64,000 bases of DNA from Nitrospirota bacterium (GCA_029858285.1 JAOUFN010000006.1:62001-126000), one strand, 5' to 3'; counted from the stretch's first letter, positions 53,065 to 63,089 are shown. The notes: a model not told the origin generated them from the sequence alone. Translations and numbers: made by a program.

Positions 53065-55974
53065 TCACTCCGGGGCGGCCCGGTCCTCCAAACGGATCAA
53101 GCGTGCCACCGTGTGCAGCAGTGTCTCCATGGTGTACGGCTTGGCGATGAACGGCATGTTGCTGACCCGCACCTCGTGCCAGCGGTCGTCTTTTTCCGGA
53201 TAACCGCTGCACAGCAGCACCGGCAGATTGGGGTGGCGGGCGCGAATTTCCTCCGCCAGGCGGATGCCGCTGCCGTCGGGGAGCACCACGTCGCTGAACA
53301 CCAGACAGAAGGCGTCTGCCCCGGCCGACAGAGCTCCGCGGGCCTCGCCACAGGAGGCGGCGGTGGTCACCCGGTATCCTTGACCACTCAGGGCCAGACT
53401 GGCGAATTGCAACAGCGAGGGTTCGTCCTCAATCACCAGCACCCGGCAATCACCCGAGGTCTCCTGCGGCGGGCGGGAGCTCCGGCTCGGCAGGGAGGTA
53501 TCCGCCTCGGCCCCGACCGGCAACGCGGGCAGCAACATCAGAAACGTGGCGCCCTCTCCGGGCTGGCTGTGCACCTCCACCCACCCCTCGTGCTGGCGTG
53601 CCACGCCGTACACCACCGAAAGTCCCAGCCCGGTGCCGCTGCCCACTCCCTTGGTGGTGAAAAACGGGTCGAACACCCGCGCCAGAGTCTGCGCGTCCAT
53701 GCCCACGCCGGAATCAGTGACTTCCAGAAACACAAAATCCCCGGCCCGTGCGTCCGGATGACGCCGCTCCGCCTCTTCGGGACCCAGTGTCAGATTGCCG
53801 ACCCGGATGCGCAGCGCCCCGCCCCGGGGCATGGCGTCACGGGCGTTGATGGCCAGATTCAGCAGCACCTGATCGATATTGACCGGGTCGCCCTGCACCA
53901 GTCGCATGGCCGGGTCGATATCGGCAGCCACCGCGACGTCCTCTCCCAGTGTGCGTTGCAACAGATCCAAAAGCCCCAACACGCGGTTGCCCAGATGGAT
54001 GGCGCTGGAGGTGAGGGACTGTTTTCGCGAAAACGCCAGCAGTTGCCGGGTCAACCCGGCGGCACGATCGGCAGAGTCGCACACCGCGCCCAGATCCTTG
54101 GCCAGGGGGCTGCCGGCGTCCACCTTGAGCAGGGCCAGTTGGGCAAAACCGCTGATGGAGGTGAGCAGGTTGTTGAAGTCGTGGGCGATCCCCCCGGCCA
54201 GCACCCCGACGGCCTCCAGCTTTCTGGTCTGCGCCAGTTCCAGCAGGGCGTTTTCCTTGTCCTGTTCGGCGGCTTTCAGTTCGGTGATATCCGAGGCCAC
54301 CCCGGCCACGCGGTAAACGTGGCCCATGCCGTCGCGCACCGGAAACACCCGCTCCCGCACCCAGCGCAGGGAGCCGTCCGGCCGCACCACCCGATAGATC
54401 TGGTCGTACTCGCCCCGGATGCGGCCAGCGAAGGCGGTGGCCACCCGGCTGCGATCTTCCGGATGCACCCCCTCCAGAAATGCCAGAGGGTCGCGGTACA
54501 GGGTATCGCAAGGGAGTCCCCAGATGGTCTCGTAGGCGGGGCTGACGTAGATGGTGCGACCGACCTGTTGCGCTTCGCCTTCAAGACCGTCCCCCAGGTC
54601 GTCGAGACGGAACATGTCCTGGATGTTCTCGGTCACCTGTCGCAGCAGCAGTTCTGAACGCCTGAGATCCTCCTCCATGCGGCGCATTTCGGAAACATCC
54701 TGAAGGGTGGACAGCACCCGTGGCGGGGTGGCATCACCCTCGCCGACGGGTTCGCCCTGTTCGCGGATATAGCGCACCTCGCCGTCCGGCCGCAGGATGC
54801 GGTAGTGGCAGATGTAAGCCTGTCGTGTCCTGGCCGCCTCGCGCACCGCCTTCAGGACCTGTTTGCGGTCTTCCGGATGGATCGCTGCCGCAAACGCCTC
54901 CGTAGTGGGCATGAATTCGCCGGGGGAGCGACCGAAGATGCGGAAGGTCTGCTCCGACCAGGTGATCGTGGAATGTTCCAGATTCCATTCGCAGTAGCCC
55001 GTATTGGCAATGCGCTGGGCACGGTTGAGCAGATATGCGCTCTTGCGCAGGTCGCGCTCGGTGCGATTGCGTCGGGTCACGTCTCGGGCCACGGCGATAA
55101 TCACCGGCGGGCCATCCTGGGGCAGGGAACGGTTCCAGCGCACCTCCACCGGAAAACGCGAGCCGTCGCCGCGCACAAATTCGGTGTCATGGCCCACTAC
55201 CCCAACTCCCCCGGCGGCCAGATCGCGCAGCAAGGTGCGCAGGTAGCCGCGCTGGTGTTCCGGCACCAGTTCCAGAGGACCCATGGCGGCAAGTTGTTCG
55301 GCGGGATACCCCATGGTGTCGGCCACCGAACGGTTGAAATCCACGAAGTGCAGGGTGGCGGGGTCGATCAGAAAAATGGCGTCGTCGCTGGTGTCGAGGG
55401 CGGTGCGGAAGCGGCGGCGGGCGGCGGCCTCGCCCTCCCGTTCCTCAATCAGAGTGCGGGTGTGGGCCTCGTTGACCCGGCACAGGTGGAGCATCTTCGC
55501 CAGATTGCTAAGTACTGGTGAAAATACCTCGGCGACCGGCAGTGCGCCGCCCGGAGGGGTGCTGGCGAACAGCAACAAAACCCCCTCACCGGGCACCGGC
55601 AGGCGCAGACAGACAGGGTAGGCGGGCGGTGGCGATGTGGAAGGGAACAGAGGCACCACCAGTTCCGCGACGTCCTCAAGCATTTGCGGCGGCCCCCGCA
55701 TCAGCCGGACGTCCAGGGTGATGCTGGCGCCGATTCGTCCGCGCAGGGCATGGCTGCCGATGGCCATTTCCAAAATGCCGGAGCATCCACTATTGGTGTG
55801 CCCTCCAGCATTGCCGGGTATACCCAGCTGCCGGGAAATGAACACGCCGCACGGAAACGATGTGTGGTAGAGCAGGCGCTGCACCACACGCGTGAGCAGG
55901 GGGCGCACTGTGGTCTCCCGGCTCATGGTGAGTGCCATGTCGTAGAGGATGGTGAGGTAGCTGGCCTGATTCAC
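53065..55974 (-). CDS. Hybrid sensor histidine kinase with GAF and three PAS domains
   Basis: The protein has 969 residues from GTG 55974, which overlaps the stop of the upstream FIST gene (GTGA). It has no membrane helix. A GAF-like domain (about 20-165) is followed by three PAS units to about 570. HisKA is GVLAGGIAHDFNNLLTSISGF near 590, then HATPase (NQxxLNLAINARDAM, DSGVGM, GTGLGLSVVYG). The receiver domain at about 830-955 has VLVIEDEPS, DVVLPDGSG and CSGYPEKD. It is a soluble kinase whose input is probably the co-translated FIST protein. A TTG at 55995 is an alternative start. Confidence 0.95.
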   Translation of the reverse strand: MNQASYLTILYDMALTMSRETTVRPLLTRVVQRLLYHTSFPCGVFISRQLGIPGNAGGHTNSGCSGILEMAIGSHALRGRIGASITLDVRLMRGPPQMLEDVAELVVPLFPSTSPPPAYPVCLRLPVPGEGVLLLFASTPPGGALPVAEVFSPVLSNLAKMLHLCRVNEAHTRTLIEEREGEAAARRRFRTALDTSDDAIFLIDPATLHFVDFNRSVADTMGYPAEQLAAMGPLELVPEHQRGYLRTLLRDLAAGGVGVVGHDTEFVRGDGSRFPVEVRWNRSLPQDGPPVIIAVARDVTRRNRTERDLRKSAYLLNRAQRIANTGYCEWNLEHSTITWSEQTFRIFGRSPGEFMPTTEAFAAAIHPEDRKQVLKAVREAARTRQAYICHYRILRPDGEVRYIREQGEPVGEGDATPPRVLSTLQDVSEMRRMEEDLRRSELLLRQVTENIQDMFRLDDLGDGLEGEAQQVGRTIYVSPAYETIWGLPCDTLYRDPLAFLEGVHPEDRSRVATAFAGRIRGEYDQIYRVVRPDGSLRWVRERVFPVRDGMGHVYRVAGVASDITELKAAEQDKENALLELAQTRKLEAVGVLAGGIAHDFNNLLTSISGFAQLALLKVDAGSPLAKDLGAVCDSADRAAGLTRQLLAFSRKQSLTSSAIHLGNRVLGLLDLLQRTLGEDVAVAADIDPAMRLVQGDPVNIDQVLLNLAINARDAMPRGGALRIRVGNLTLGPEEAERRHPDARAGDFVFLEVTDSGVGMDAQTLARVFDPFFTTKGVGSGTGLGLSVVYGVARQHEGWVEVHSQPGEGATFLMLLPALPVGAEADTSLPSRSSRPPQETSGDCRVLVIEDEPSLLQFASLALSGQGYRVTTAASCGEARGALSAGADAFCLVFSDVVLPDGSGIRLAEEIRARHPNLPVLLCSGYPEKDDRWHEVRVSNMPFIAKPYTMETLLHTVARLIRLEDRAAPE

Positions 55975-57110
55975 GGCCCACCCCAGGGGATGCAAACCAC
56001 GGTGGCATTGTGGAACAGGGGGTATCCGCCGCGCACCGCGCTGCCGATCTCTCCCAAGGACAGAGCCCCCGCCAGACGGGCCGGGCGCAGTCGCCGGGAA
56101 AGTTCCCCCAGTTCCCGCCGGGCGTCATCGCCCAGGTGCATGCGGCGTCCGGCACAGTAGAAGGTTTGTACCAGACTGACCGGGTTGCGGTCGCAGTGCT
56201 CCCCCAGTAGCCGCACTGTGTCCCCGGCGTCGGCGGAAGCGGCCTTGAGCAGGGTGAGCACGGCGTTTTCGGGAATCTCGCCCACACAGGTAACCGCGCC
56301 ACTCTCGTCGAGGGCCACCGGGATGCGCACCACCACCTCGCCATCCATGCGCAGGATACCGAGCGGATAGTGCACCGCGTGCTGGTAGAAATTGGCCGGA
56401 GTGACCCGGGCGCCGTACACATCCTGGATCAGCCGTGCGTAGACTTCAAAGGCCGGGCGCCAGTCGATGCTGGTAATCCGGTTGCCGCTGGTGGCGGTAG
56501 CGGTGATGACCTGGTCCGGCGAGTGGTAGCCGTGCGCCAGCGCGGCGCCACCATGGGCGGGCAGGAGCAGGGCCAGCAGGGCGTCACGGACGAAATGCTG
56601 GCGATCGAACAGGCAGTCGATGGGCTGAAAGGTCTCGCTGCCCGCATTCACCCCCATGTAACGCACCCGGTCTGCCAGGGACAGATACAGGCCGTCCAGA
56701 AGTGTGGCAATGTTGGGGACCAGACAGTCGAAAATCAGGAACAGGGCACTGGCGCCATCTGCCCCGGAGTGGGCTTCGGCCATTTCCGCCACACAACCAA
56801 GGGCGGACTCTGTGTCCTCGGCGTGGCTGAGGTCGGTGGCCAGAGTGACCCGAACATCCATCGGCAGGGGCAGCAGCAGCACCCCGCGCTTGTAAAACCG
56901 ATCATCTACGACCAGTTCAGGAAAAACCGCGCCCGCCAGTTCCAGATTTTGCCTCTCGCAGGCCCGTTGCAGTACGGGCACGATTTCACGGTCGGCCTCT
57001 GCCACCAGCGCCAGCACACCGCACCCGGTACCGGCCAGACGCAACAAAGCGTCACCGACCGCGTCCACGGTCGGTACTTCGATGAACTCGAATAGCAGTG
57101 GTGCAGTCAC
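55971..57110 (-). CDS. FIST domain sensor protein coupled to the hybrid kinase
   Basis: The protein has 379 residues from GTG 57110 (GGGGGAG upstream). FIST_N spans about 1-200 (ELAGAVFPELVVDDRFYKRGVLLLPLP) and FIST_C about 220-370 (NFYQHAVHYPLGILRMDGE then GGYPLFHNATVVCIPWG). Its stop overlaps the start of the kinase gene by 4 bases, so the two are made in equal amounts. It differs strongly from the FIST protein at 5540. The module is a two-protein sensing unit for an unknown small ligand. Confidence 0.93.
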   Translation of the reverse strand: MTAPLLFEFIEVPTVDAVGDALLRLAGTGCGVLALVAEADREIVPVLQRACERQNLELAGAVFPELVVDDRFYKRGVLLLPLPMDVRVTLATDLSHAEDTESALGCVAEMAEAHSGADGASALFLIFDCLVPNIATLLDGLYLSLADRVRYMGVNAGSETFQPIDCLFDRQHFVRDALLALLLPAHGGAALAHGYHSPDQVITATATSGNRITSIDWRPAFEVYARLIQDVYGARVTPANFYQHAVHYPLGILRMDGEVVVRIPVALDESGAVTCVGEIPENAVLTLLKAASADAGDTVRLLGEHCDRNPVSLVQTFYCAGRRMHLGDDARRELGELSRRLRPARLAGALSLGEIGSAVRGGYPLFHNATVVCIPWGGP

Positions 57111-57201
57111 CCACTCCCCCCATTTTTTCCGCTACCCACGGAACCCCACGTTCCACCACGATTCAGACCCCGCCACAGGATGGAAGGCAAACACGCTGCT
57201 G

Positions 57202-58482
57202 TCAACCACCCCCGGTCCGGGTGTGTTTTGACGGCACTCGGGATGGGGCCGGGGCAGGCGCGGGGGTTTGGTCCCACATCCGCGCCAGAAGGGGGTTTCC
57301 GGGGCGGTAGTAGGGGTATCCGAACTGGCTGAAAAACACCTTTCGGCCGATGGCGTCCAGGTGGGGCCAGGTAGCGGCAATGCGGGATTGGTGGCGGGCG
57401 CGTTTTTTGGCGAAAAAAAGGCCTGCGAGACACAACTCCCGATCCGTTGGCTCCCCCCCCCTGCAGGTGTCCCTCACCCGCGACGGCAGCCTGGAGACCA
57501 TCCAGCGCCCCAGATAACCGGCTGTATTGAAGCAGGCCTGGCGCACCACACCGGATCGCTGGCTGCACTGGTCGGTCAGGTTGGCCATTTCGGTTTCGGT
57601 GCGGGGCACTGGCAACAGAAAACGCATGCACGCTCCCGGCAGTTGGCTTAGGTTTCCGCACAAGTTCATGCGCTCGTGAACTTTTGCGGCAAAGGTGGCG
57701 TTGGTGGTGGCCACCCCGCGCAACAGGATCGGTCGGGCATCCATGAAAACCCCGGTCTCGCAGTAGAAGCGCAGTTCCATGTCGTCACCATACAGTCTGC
57801 GACACCCTTCTACGGAAGCGCGAAAACCGGACCCGGCCACATGTTGCAATGCGTGTCCCACGGCGTGGGCGCAGTTGCCGGCGAAAAATCCCGGAATGGT
57901 GGCACCGCTGCCGCTGCAAAAGCGGCGCAACTCGGGTACCAGTGCCAGAGCCTGCTCCCCGGAACTGCCCGGAAGGCCCATTGAGCGGTGATGAAACGAA
58001 CCCGCCACCGCCCCATGCACGCAGCCGAAGGTGCAGGACGAATCACAAATTCCGATTGCCTGCTCCAGGTTGCCGGTGCGCCGGGCAAGCAATTCCCCCA
58101 GGGAGTGTAATTCCCCGTGGCAGGAGGGGTTACGCCGGTCGAAGTAGTCCATCAGGGCGGCGGCCCCCAGGTCGTCCAGAAATACCTCGAAAATCGGTGC
58201 GATATCGTCGTCCCGCTCCCACGCAGCTTCCCATTGCGTGGCGAACTCGGCCAGCCGTTGCGCCCGTCGCGTTTCCGCGAGGCGCCCTTGGGTCAGCAGG
58301 GGAATGTCGGTAAGTGGGGTGACCGGGGCGAAAATTGCCGTGACAGGGGGTGCCTCAAGCGGGTCCGGCACCTTGTCCACTGCGCGGGCGACGGGGTGCC
58401 CGCTGATCCAAAAAAACATGCCCAGGCACACCACAACCCACCGTCGGGCGAAAAACCGCCCCCGAAACCGCCCCGGTTGCAT
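57202..58482 (-). CDS. Exported Cys/His-rich protein with CHxxxH and CxHxxxH motifs
   Basis: The protein has 426 residues; the signal peptide is at about 1-34. Residues 121-126 read CHGELH. C146, C150, C154 and H156 lie in CDSSCTFGCVHG, and C204, H206 and H210 in CAHAVGH. A GVFMD block lies near 244, with further Cys at 189, 227 and 241. The helical pattern with paired Cys and His suggests metal binding or several disulfides in the periplasm. Related sequences with CxHGxGHA motifs occur in diverse bacteria and archaea, with no function I can recall. GAGG precedes ATG 58482. Confidence 0.75.
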   Translation of the reverse strand: MQPGRFRGRFFARRWVVVCLGMFFWISGHPVARAVDKVPDPLEAPPVTAIFAPVTPLTDIPLLTQGRLAETRRAQRLAEFATQWEAAWERDDDIAPIFEVFLDDLGAAALMDYFDRRNPSCHGELHSLGELLARRTGNLEQAIGICDSSCTFGCVHGAVAGSFHHRSMGLPGSSGEQALALVPELRRFCSGSGATIPGFFAGNCAHAVGHALQHVAGSGFRASVEGCRRLYGDDMELRFYCETGVFMDARPILLRGVATTNATFAAKVHERMNLCGNLSQLPGACMRFLLPVPRTETEMANLTDQCSQRSGVVRQACFNTAGYLGRWMVSRLPSRVRDTCRGGEPTDRELCLAGLFFAKKRARHQSRIAATWPHLDAIGRKVFFSQFGYPYYRPGNPLLARMWDQTPAPAPAPSRVPSKHTRTGGG

Positions 58483-58745
58483 CCGGAACCTCTTTTCGCT
58501 TGGGAATGGTGCCTGGTTTCACCCTCCCCCGCTGTCCATCCGGCGTCCCCGCAGACGCCACCTTCTTCCGGACGGACCGGAAGCGCCCCCCAACGGGCGA
58601 GTCACAACACCGTTTCACCATAGCACAAAAAAATGGCACTGCGGAGGGGGCGGGGTTCGATTCCCCACCAACGAGGGATTCCGGGTGGAAAATTCGGAGT
58701 GTGGGGTTCGGTGGGGGGGAGGTGGGGGGACGGACGGCGATCAGA

Positions 58746-59366
58746 TCAGCTGGGCACTCCGCAGGCGGGATCGCCTTCCTCTTCTCGCCGGGTGTGGCGC
58801 TCCAGCCACGCTTGCACCTGGCGGGGCTCCACGCCATAGTGGTTTTCGGCAAAACGGGCGGCCCCGGCGGCATCACCTTGCACCAGGAAAGGGGCCATGG
58901 ACTCCTTTCCCAGCAGGTTGCGGATGGCCTCAATCACATCCAGGCAGGCGTAGACATCCCGGGTGCGCCCCGGCACCAAGGGCAGCGCGGCATCGTTCCC
59001 CAGGTCCAGCAACACGCGGTGGAAGCGGGTGTCCCGGCGATCGCTGCGGGATTCCAGCACCACGTTCTGAATGGCGTCGAACCCCAACACCCCCCCCGCC
59101 GGGATGAGGCCCCGGCGCGACCAGCGCAGGCTGCGGGTGGCGGCGTCGAAATCGAAGCGACTCACCCGGCTGACCAGCAGCCCCCAGGCAGACACGCCAA
59201 AGGCGAGGCCAGCGTACCAGGTCATTTCCGAGTTCCACCCCAGACGGACGGCGGAGAAAAACAGCAGCGTCCCCATACCCACCGCCCCCACGGCAAACGC
59301 CGGAATCAGCCAGGCGGAGCCGTGGCGCAGGATTAAGCGTTCGGGACGATTCTCGACGATCTGCAT
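58746..59366 (-). CDS. Membrane protein with two helices, function unknown
   Basis: The protein has 206 residues. Two adjacent hydrophobic helices lie at about 18-40 (LIPAFAVGAVGMGTLLFFSA) and 48-68 (MTWYAGLAFGVSAWGLLVSR). A soluble domain follows (RFDFDAATRSLRWSRRGLIPAG, then RRDTRFHRVLLDLGNDAALPLVPG), PH-like in pattern. The C-terminus is charged. The family is not recognised. The gene stands alone on the minus strand before the GNAT-aminotransferase gene. Confidence 0.65.
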   Translation of the reverse strand: MQIVENRPERLILRHGSAWLIPAFAVGAVGMGTLLFFSAVRLGWNSEMTWYAGLAFGVSAWGLLVSRVSRFDFDAATRSLRWSRRGLIPAGGVLGFDAIQNVVLESRSDRRDTRFHRVLLDLGNDAALPLVPGRTRDVYACLDVIEAIRNLLGKESMAPFLVQGDAAGAARFAENHYGVEPRQVQAWLERHTRREEEGDPACGVPS

Positions 59367-59582
59367 GAGACTCCCTGTGTGGATGACGGATTTCTATCCC
59401 GCCCGCGTTCCGTGCGTGGTCGCTTGAACCCCCCATCATACCGGGTTTCGCCAACATGAATCAAAGCGGGTAGCGGCCCCCATGCCAGGCCTGTTTCCCG
59501 GTTCCAGGTTCGGTGTAAGCTACCGCCGCCCGGTCTCGGCTACCGGGGTGCGCCGAAAAATCATCCTGGGGAGGTGAGTCTG

Positions 59583-61241
59583 ATGCCGCTGGGTATGGAA
59601 TTTCGAATCGCCTGCAAGGCGTGGGAGTTCGAGCAGATTCACCAACTGAACCACCTTACCTTTGCGGGGGAACTGCCGCAACACACCCCCCGCCCCGACG
59701 GGCGACTGGTGGATCGTTTTCACCACGAAAACACCTACCTGATTGCTACCGACGGCGCCAGCGTGGCGGGGATGGTGGCGGTGCGCGGTCAGCGGCCGTT
59801 TTCCCTGGACCTAAAGCTTCCCGACTTGCTCACGTACCTGCCGGAACACCGCAATTCGTGCGAAATCCGCCTCCTGTCGGTGCGCCCGGAGCACCGGAAG
59901 GGGGCCGTGTTTTCCGGTCTGATGACTGCGTTGGCGGAATATGCCATCAGCCAGCACTATGATTTGGCCCTGATCTCCGGGACATTGCGCGAGGAACGCA
60001 TGTACCGGCAAATGGGCTTCGTCCCCTTCGGGCCGCAGGTGGGAACCGGTGGGGCGCATTTCCAGCCCATGTACATGACCTCGGACGGGTTCATGGACCT
60101 GTGCCGCAGGCGTCGGCTGTTCAGGGGGCAGGCCACCCGCCTGTCCGCCGGGCTGTCCGCTTCCTCAGTCCCTCGCGAAATCCTGAATTTGCTGCCGGGA
60201 CCGGTGTCCATGTCCCCTTTGGTGCGGCGGGAATTGTCGGCGGAACCGGTCAGTCATCGGGGTGGGGAATTTTTGAAGGTGGTCGCACAGGTGCGTGCCG
60301 CTCTGTGCGCGCTGACCGGCGCGGCGCGGGTGGCCCTGTTTTCCGGCGGGGGCACCCTGGCCAACGACGTGGTGGCGGCCCATCTGGCCCGGATGGAGGG
60401 GGAGGGCTTGGTGTGGGTGGGCGGCGAGTTCGGCCGCCGCCTGGCGGAGCAGGGGAGGGCCGCACGTCTGCGATTCCGCACCCTGGAGAACCGCCCCGGA
60501 ACGCCTCTGGAAGCGTCACGCCTGAGGCGCGAACTGGCCATGCACCCGGAAGTACGATGGGTATGGACGGTGCATTGCGAAACCGAAACCGGTGTGCTGA
60601 ACAACCTGTCCGCCCTGTCCGATGTCTGCCGCGAGGCCGGGGTAAGGCTGGCGGTGGATGGTGTCAGTTCCCTGGGCACCGTGCCCCTTTGCCTTTCTGG
60701 CGTGTGCCTTGCCAGTGCATCAAGTGGCAAGGGGCTGGCTGCGGCCGCCGGGCTGGCGCTGGTGTTTCACGACCATCCGGTGGCCCCGGCGGAGGGCATC
60801 CCCCACTGCATTGACCTGGGGCGTCACACGGCGGACGGCGGCGTGCCACACACCATCGCGTCCGGTCCCGTGCTGGCCCTGAGGGCAGCGCTTTTGGAGA
60901 CCGACTGGCCCACGCGATTTACCGCCATTGCCGAGGCTTCCCGCCATTTGCGCTGGGTGTTACTCGAGTCCGGTTACCCTGTCCTGGCGCCTGAGCAGTG
61001 CGCGTCTCCGGCAGTGCTTTCTGTGGATCTTCCCGCACGGCTTTCCTCGCGCCATGTGGGGGACCGACTGGAGCGACTGGGAGTGCGCGTCAGCTACCAG
61101 AGCGCCTACCTGCTGGCTGCAAACCGCATCCAGTTGTGCCTGATGGGCCACCGGATGCCGCAGCTGGAAATGTTGAACGACGCCCTGCGGAGCGCTTTTG
61201 GCGAGCCCGCGCTGAAACAGCGACGGGCCACCCCCGCCTGA
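59583..61241 (+). CDS. GNAT-aminotransferase fusion protein
   Basis: The protein has 552 residues from ATG 59583, with GGGGAGGT 7 bases upstream. Residues about 1-175 are a GNAT-type acyltransferase (CEIRLLSVRPEHRKGAVFSGLM near 97). Residues about 195-540 are a class V PLP aminotransferase of the alanine-glyoxylate/aminoethylphosphonate type: LPGPVSMSPLVRREL, HRGGEF, FSGGGTLAND, VDGVSSLG and the PLP lysine in SSGKG (Lys383). The fusion could acylate and transaminate one substrate in sequence. It is followed on the same strand by the transglutaminase/7TM and ATP-grasp genes. The substrate is unknown. Confidence 0.87.
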   Translation: MPLGMEFRIACKAWEFEQIHQLNHLTFAGELPQHTPRPDGRLVDRFHHENTYLIATDGASVAGMVAVRGQRPFSLDLKLPDLLTYLPEHRNSCEIRLLSVRPEHRKGAVFSGLMTALAEYAISQHYDLALISGTLREERMYRQMGFVPFGPQVGTGGAHFQPMYMTSDGFMDLCRRRRLFRGQATRLSAGLSASSVPREILNLLPGPVSMSPLVRRELSAEPVSHRGGEFLKVVAQVRAALCALTGAARVALFSGGGTLANDVVAAHLARMEGEGLVWVGGEFGRRLAEQGRAARLRFRTLENRPGTPLEASRLRRELAMHPEVRWVWTVHCETETGVLNNLSALSDVCREAGVRLAVDGVSSLGTVPLCLSGVCLASASSGKGLAAAAGLALVFHDHPVAPAEGIPHCIDLGRHTADGGVPHTIASGPVLALRAALLETDWPTRFTAIAEASRHLRWVLLESGYPVLAPEQCASPAVLSVDLPARLSSRHVGDRLERLGVRVSYQSAYLLAANRIQLCLMGHRMPQLEMLNDALRSAFGEPALKQRRATPA

Positions 61242-61472
61242 ACCGGATATCCGCGTCGCAGGGCGTGGGTCCGGGCGCGGAGGCGAGCCCGACACCGGTG
61301 GTCCGGGCGGAACAAACCCGCCACCCGGAACGTCCAACTTTTTGTGGGGAAACCCTTCTTTTACCTGCAGGGTGGATTCCCGCACCACGAAACGGGTATC
61401 GTCGCTCGGCCTTTGCACACGGAAACAGTGCCGCGTTTCTTTCAACATCACCGGGACCAGAACCACCCCCCC

Positions 61473-63089
61473 ATGCTTCGTTCCTTGTTCGGCATGTCTC
61501 TCAGGCGCATGGTGTTCCTTCTGCTGGTGGTGGTGTGCGCCGTTCTGCCCATGGGGCTGATGGCCTACAAACTGTACGTGCTTGACTACCCCCTTTCCGG
61601 GCTGATTCCGGCCACCAGCTACATGGTGGACGTGAACATGGATGTCACCGGACACGGCGACAACATTCAGGTCAAAACTTACCTGCCCCGTACCGATGCC
61701 AGGCAGCTCATTACCGGCGAGGAAAACGCCTCCGGCGCATTCGTGCTGGAGTTGCAGGCGGATGCCCTCAACCGCCAGGCGGTGTGGAACGCGGAGGCGG
61801 TGGAAGGGACACACGCCATCCGCTACAGCTACACCGTGCAGGCCGAAAGTGTGCGCTACGACATTCCCTCCGGGCTACCGATCTCCGCCACCCAGCCTGC
61901 GGAACTCCAGGGCTACCTGGTTGCTGAAGAAGGCATCCAGGTGGGTGACCCTCTCATCACCGAAGAGTTGAAGCGCGTCGTCCCCGAGGAGCGCCCGGAT
62001 GCACTTTCGGCCCTCACCCGCATCCACCGCCACCTGCAGGACGACTTCGCCAACCGCAATTTTTCCGGCTACACCGACGCATTGACTGCCCTCAAGCTGG
62101 GGGAAGCCAGTTGTAACGGAAAAAGCCGCCTGTTCGCCGCCATGGCCCGAGGTCTGGGGATGCCCGCGCGCCTGGTGGGGGGCATCATTCTGGAGCCCGG
62201 CAGCAAGCGCACCTCACATCAGTGGGTAGAAATCTACCTGGGCGGTCACTGGGTGCCGTTCGATACCATCAACGACCATTTTGCCTCCATCCCCGGCAAC
62301 TACCTGGCCCTTTACTACGGCGACGAGGCCCTGTTCCGGCACACCGGAAACGTCAACTTCCACTATTCCTTCAAGACCAAAAAACGACTGGTGCCGCGCC
62401 GCGAGGTACAGGAATCCCTGGGGGGCTCGTCGTGGAATATCCTCAACCTGTATTCCGTGTTTGAGCGCATCGGCATTCCCCAGAATCTCCTCAAGATTGT
62501 GCTGATGATTCCTTTCGGCGCACTGGTGGTGGTGATCTTCCGCAACGTGGTGGGACTGGAAACCTTTGGCACTTTTCTGCCCGCGCTGATCGCCGCAGCA
62601 GCGCGGGACACCGGTATCTGGTGGGGCCTGGCGGGGTTTTTGACGATTTTGTTGGTGGCTGCCACGGTGCGTAAGGCGCTGGACTGGGTGCACCTGCTGC
62701 ACTCCCCCAAAATGGCCATCATGCTCACGGTGGTGGTCATCACCATGCTCTCCCTGTCCGTGGCCGCCGTAAACGCAGGGCTGTTTGATCTGGCTCACGT
62801 CAGCCTGTTTCCCATCGCCATCCTGGCCATCACCGCAGAGCGGATCGCGCTGATTGACGCCGAGCAGGGTTTTTTGCAGGTGGCGCGCATCACCGTGGCG
62901 ACCATGGTGGTGATCGTGGCCTGTTACTGGGTGATGGACTCGCTGTTTTTGCAAAGCATGGTGCTGGCGTTCCCCGAGGTGCTGCTGATAATCATTGCGC
63001 TCAACCTGTGGCTGGGCAAATGGATCGGCATGCGCGTGAGTGAATTTGTCCGCTTCCGGCGCCTGATTTTCACGGGAAAAGAATCGTGA
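61473..63089 (+). CDS. Transglutaminase-like membrane protein with C-terminal seven-helix domain
   Basis: The protein has 538 residues from ATG 61473 (no strong ribosome-binding site; ATG 61494 possible). One N-terminal helix anchors a periplasmic domain containing a transglutaminase-like core. Its Cys (GEASCNGKS, C214), His (TSHQWVEIY, H249) and Asp (WVPFDTIN, D264) form a complete triad. Seven hydrophobic helices follow from about 350 to 520. Relatives are often called inactive transglutaminase fused to seven helices and are paired with an ATP-grasp ligase. That gene follows here with a 4-base GTGA overlap. The system is predicted to make or modify peptides at the membrane. Confidence 0.9.
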   Translation: MLRSLFGMSLRRMVFLLLVVVCAVLPMGLMAYKLYVLDYPLSGLIPATSYMVDVNMDVTGHGDNIQVKTYLPRTDARQLITGEENASGAFVLELQADALNRQAVWNAEAVEGTHAIRYSYTVQAESVRYDIPSGLPISATQPAELQGYLVAEEGIQVGDPLITEELKRVVPEERPDALSALTRIHRHLQDDFANRNFSGYTDALTALKLGEASCNGKSRLFAAMARGLGMPARLVGGIILEPGSKRTSHQWVEIYLGGHWVPFDTINDHFASIPGNYLALYYGDEALFRHTGNVNFHYSFKTKKRLVPRREVQESLGGSSWNILNLYSVFERIGIPQNLLKIVLMIPFGALVVVIFRNVVGLETFGTFLPALIAAAARDTGIWWGLAGFLTILLVAATVRKALDWVHLLHSPKMAIMLTVVVITMLSLSVAAVNAGLFDLAHVSLFPIAILAITAERIALIDAEQGFLQVARITVATMVVIVACYWVMDSLFLQSMVLAFPEVLLIIIALNLWLGKWIGMRVSEFVRFRRLIFTGKES

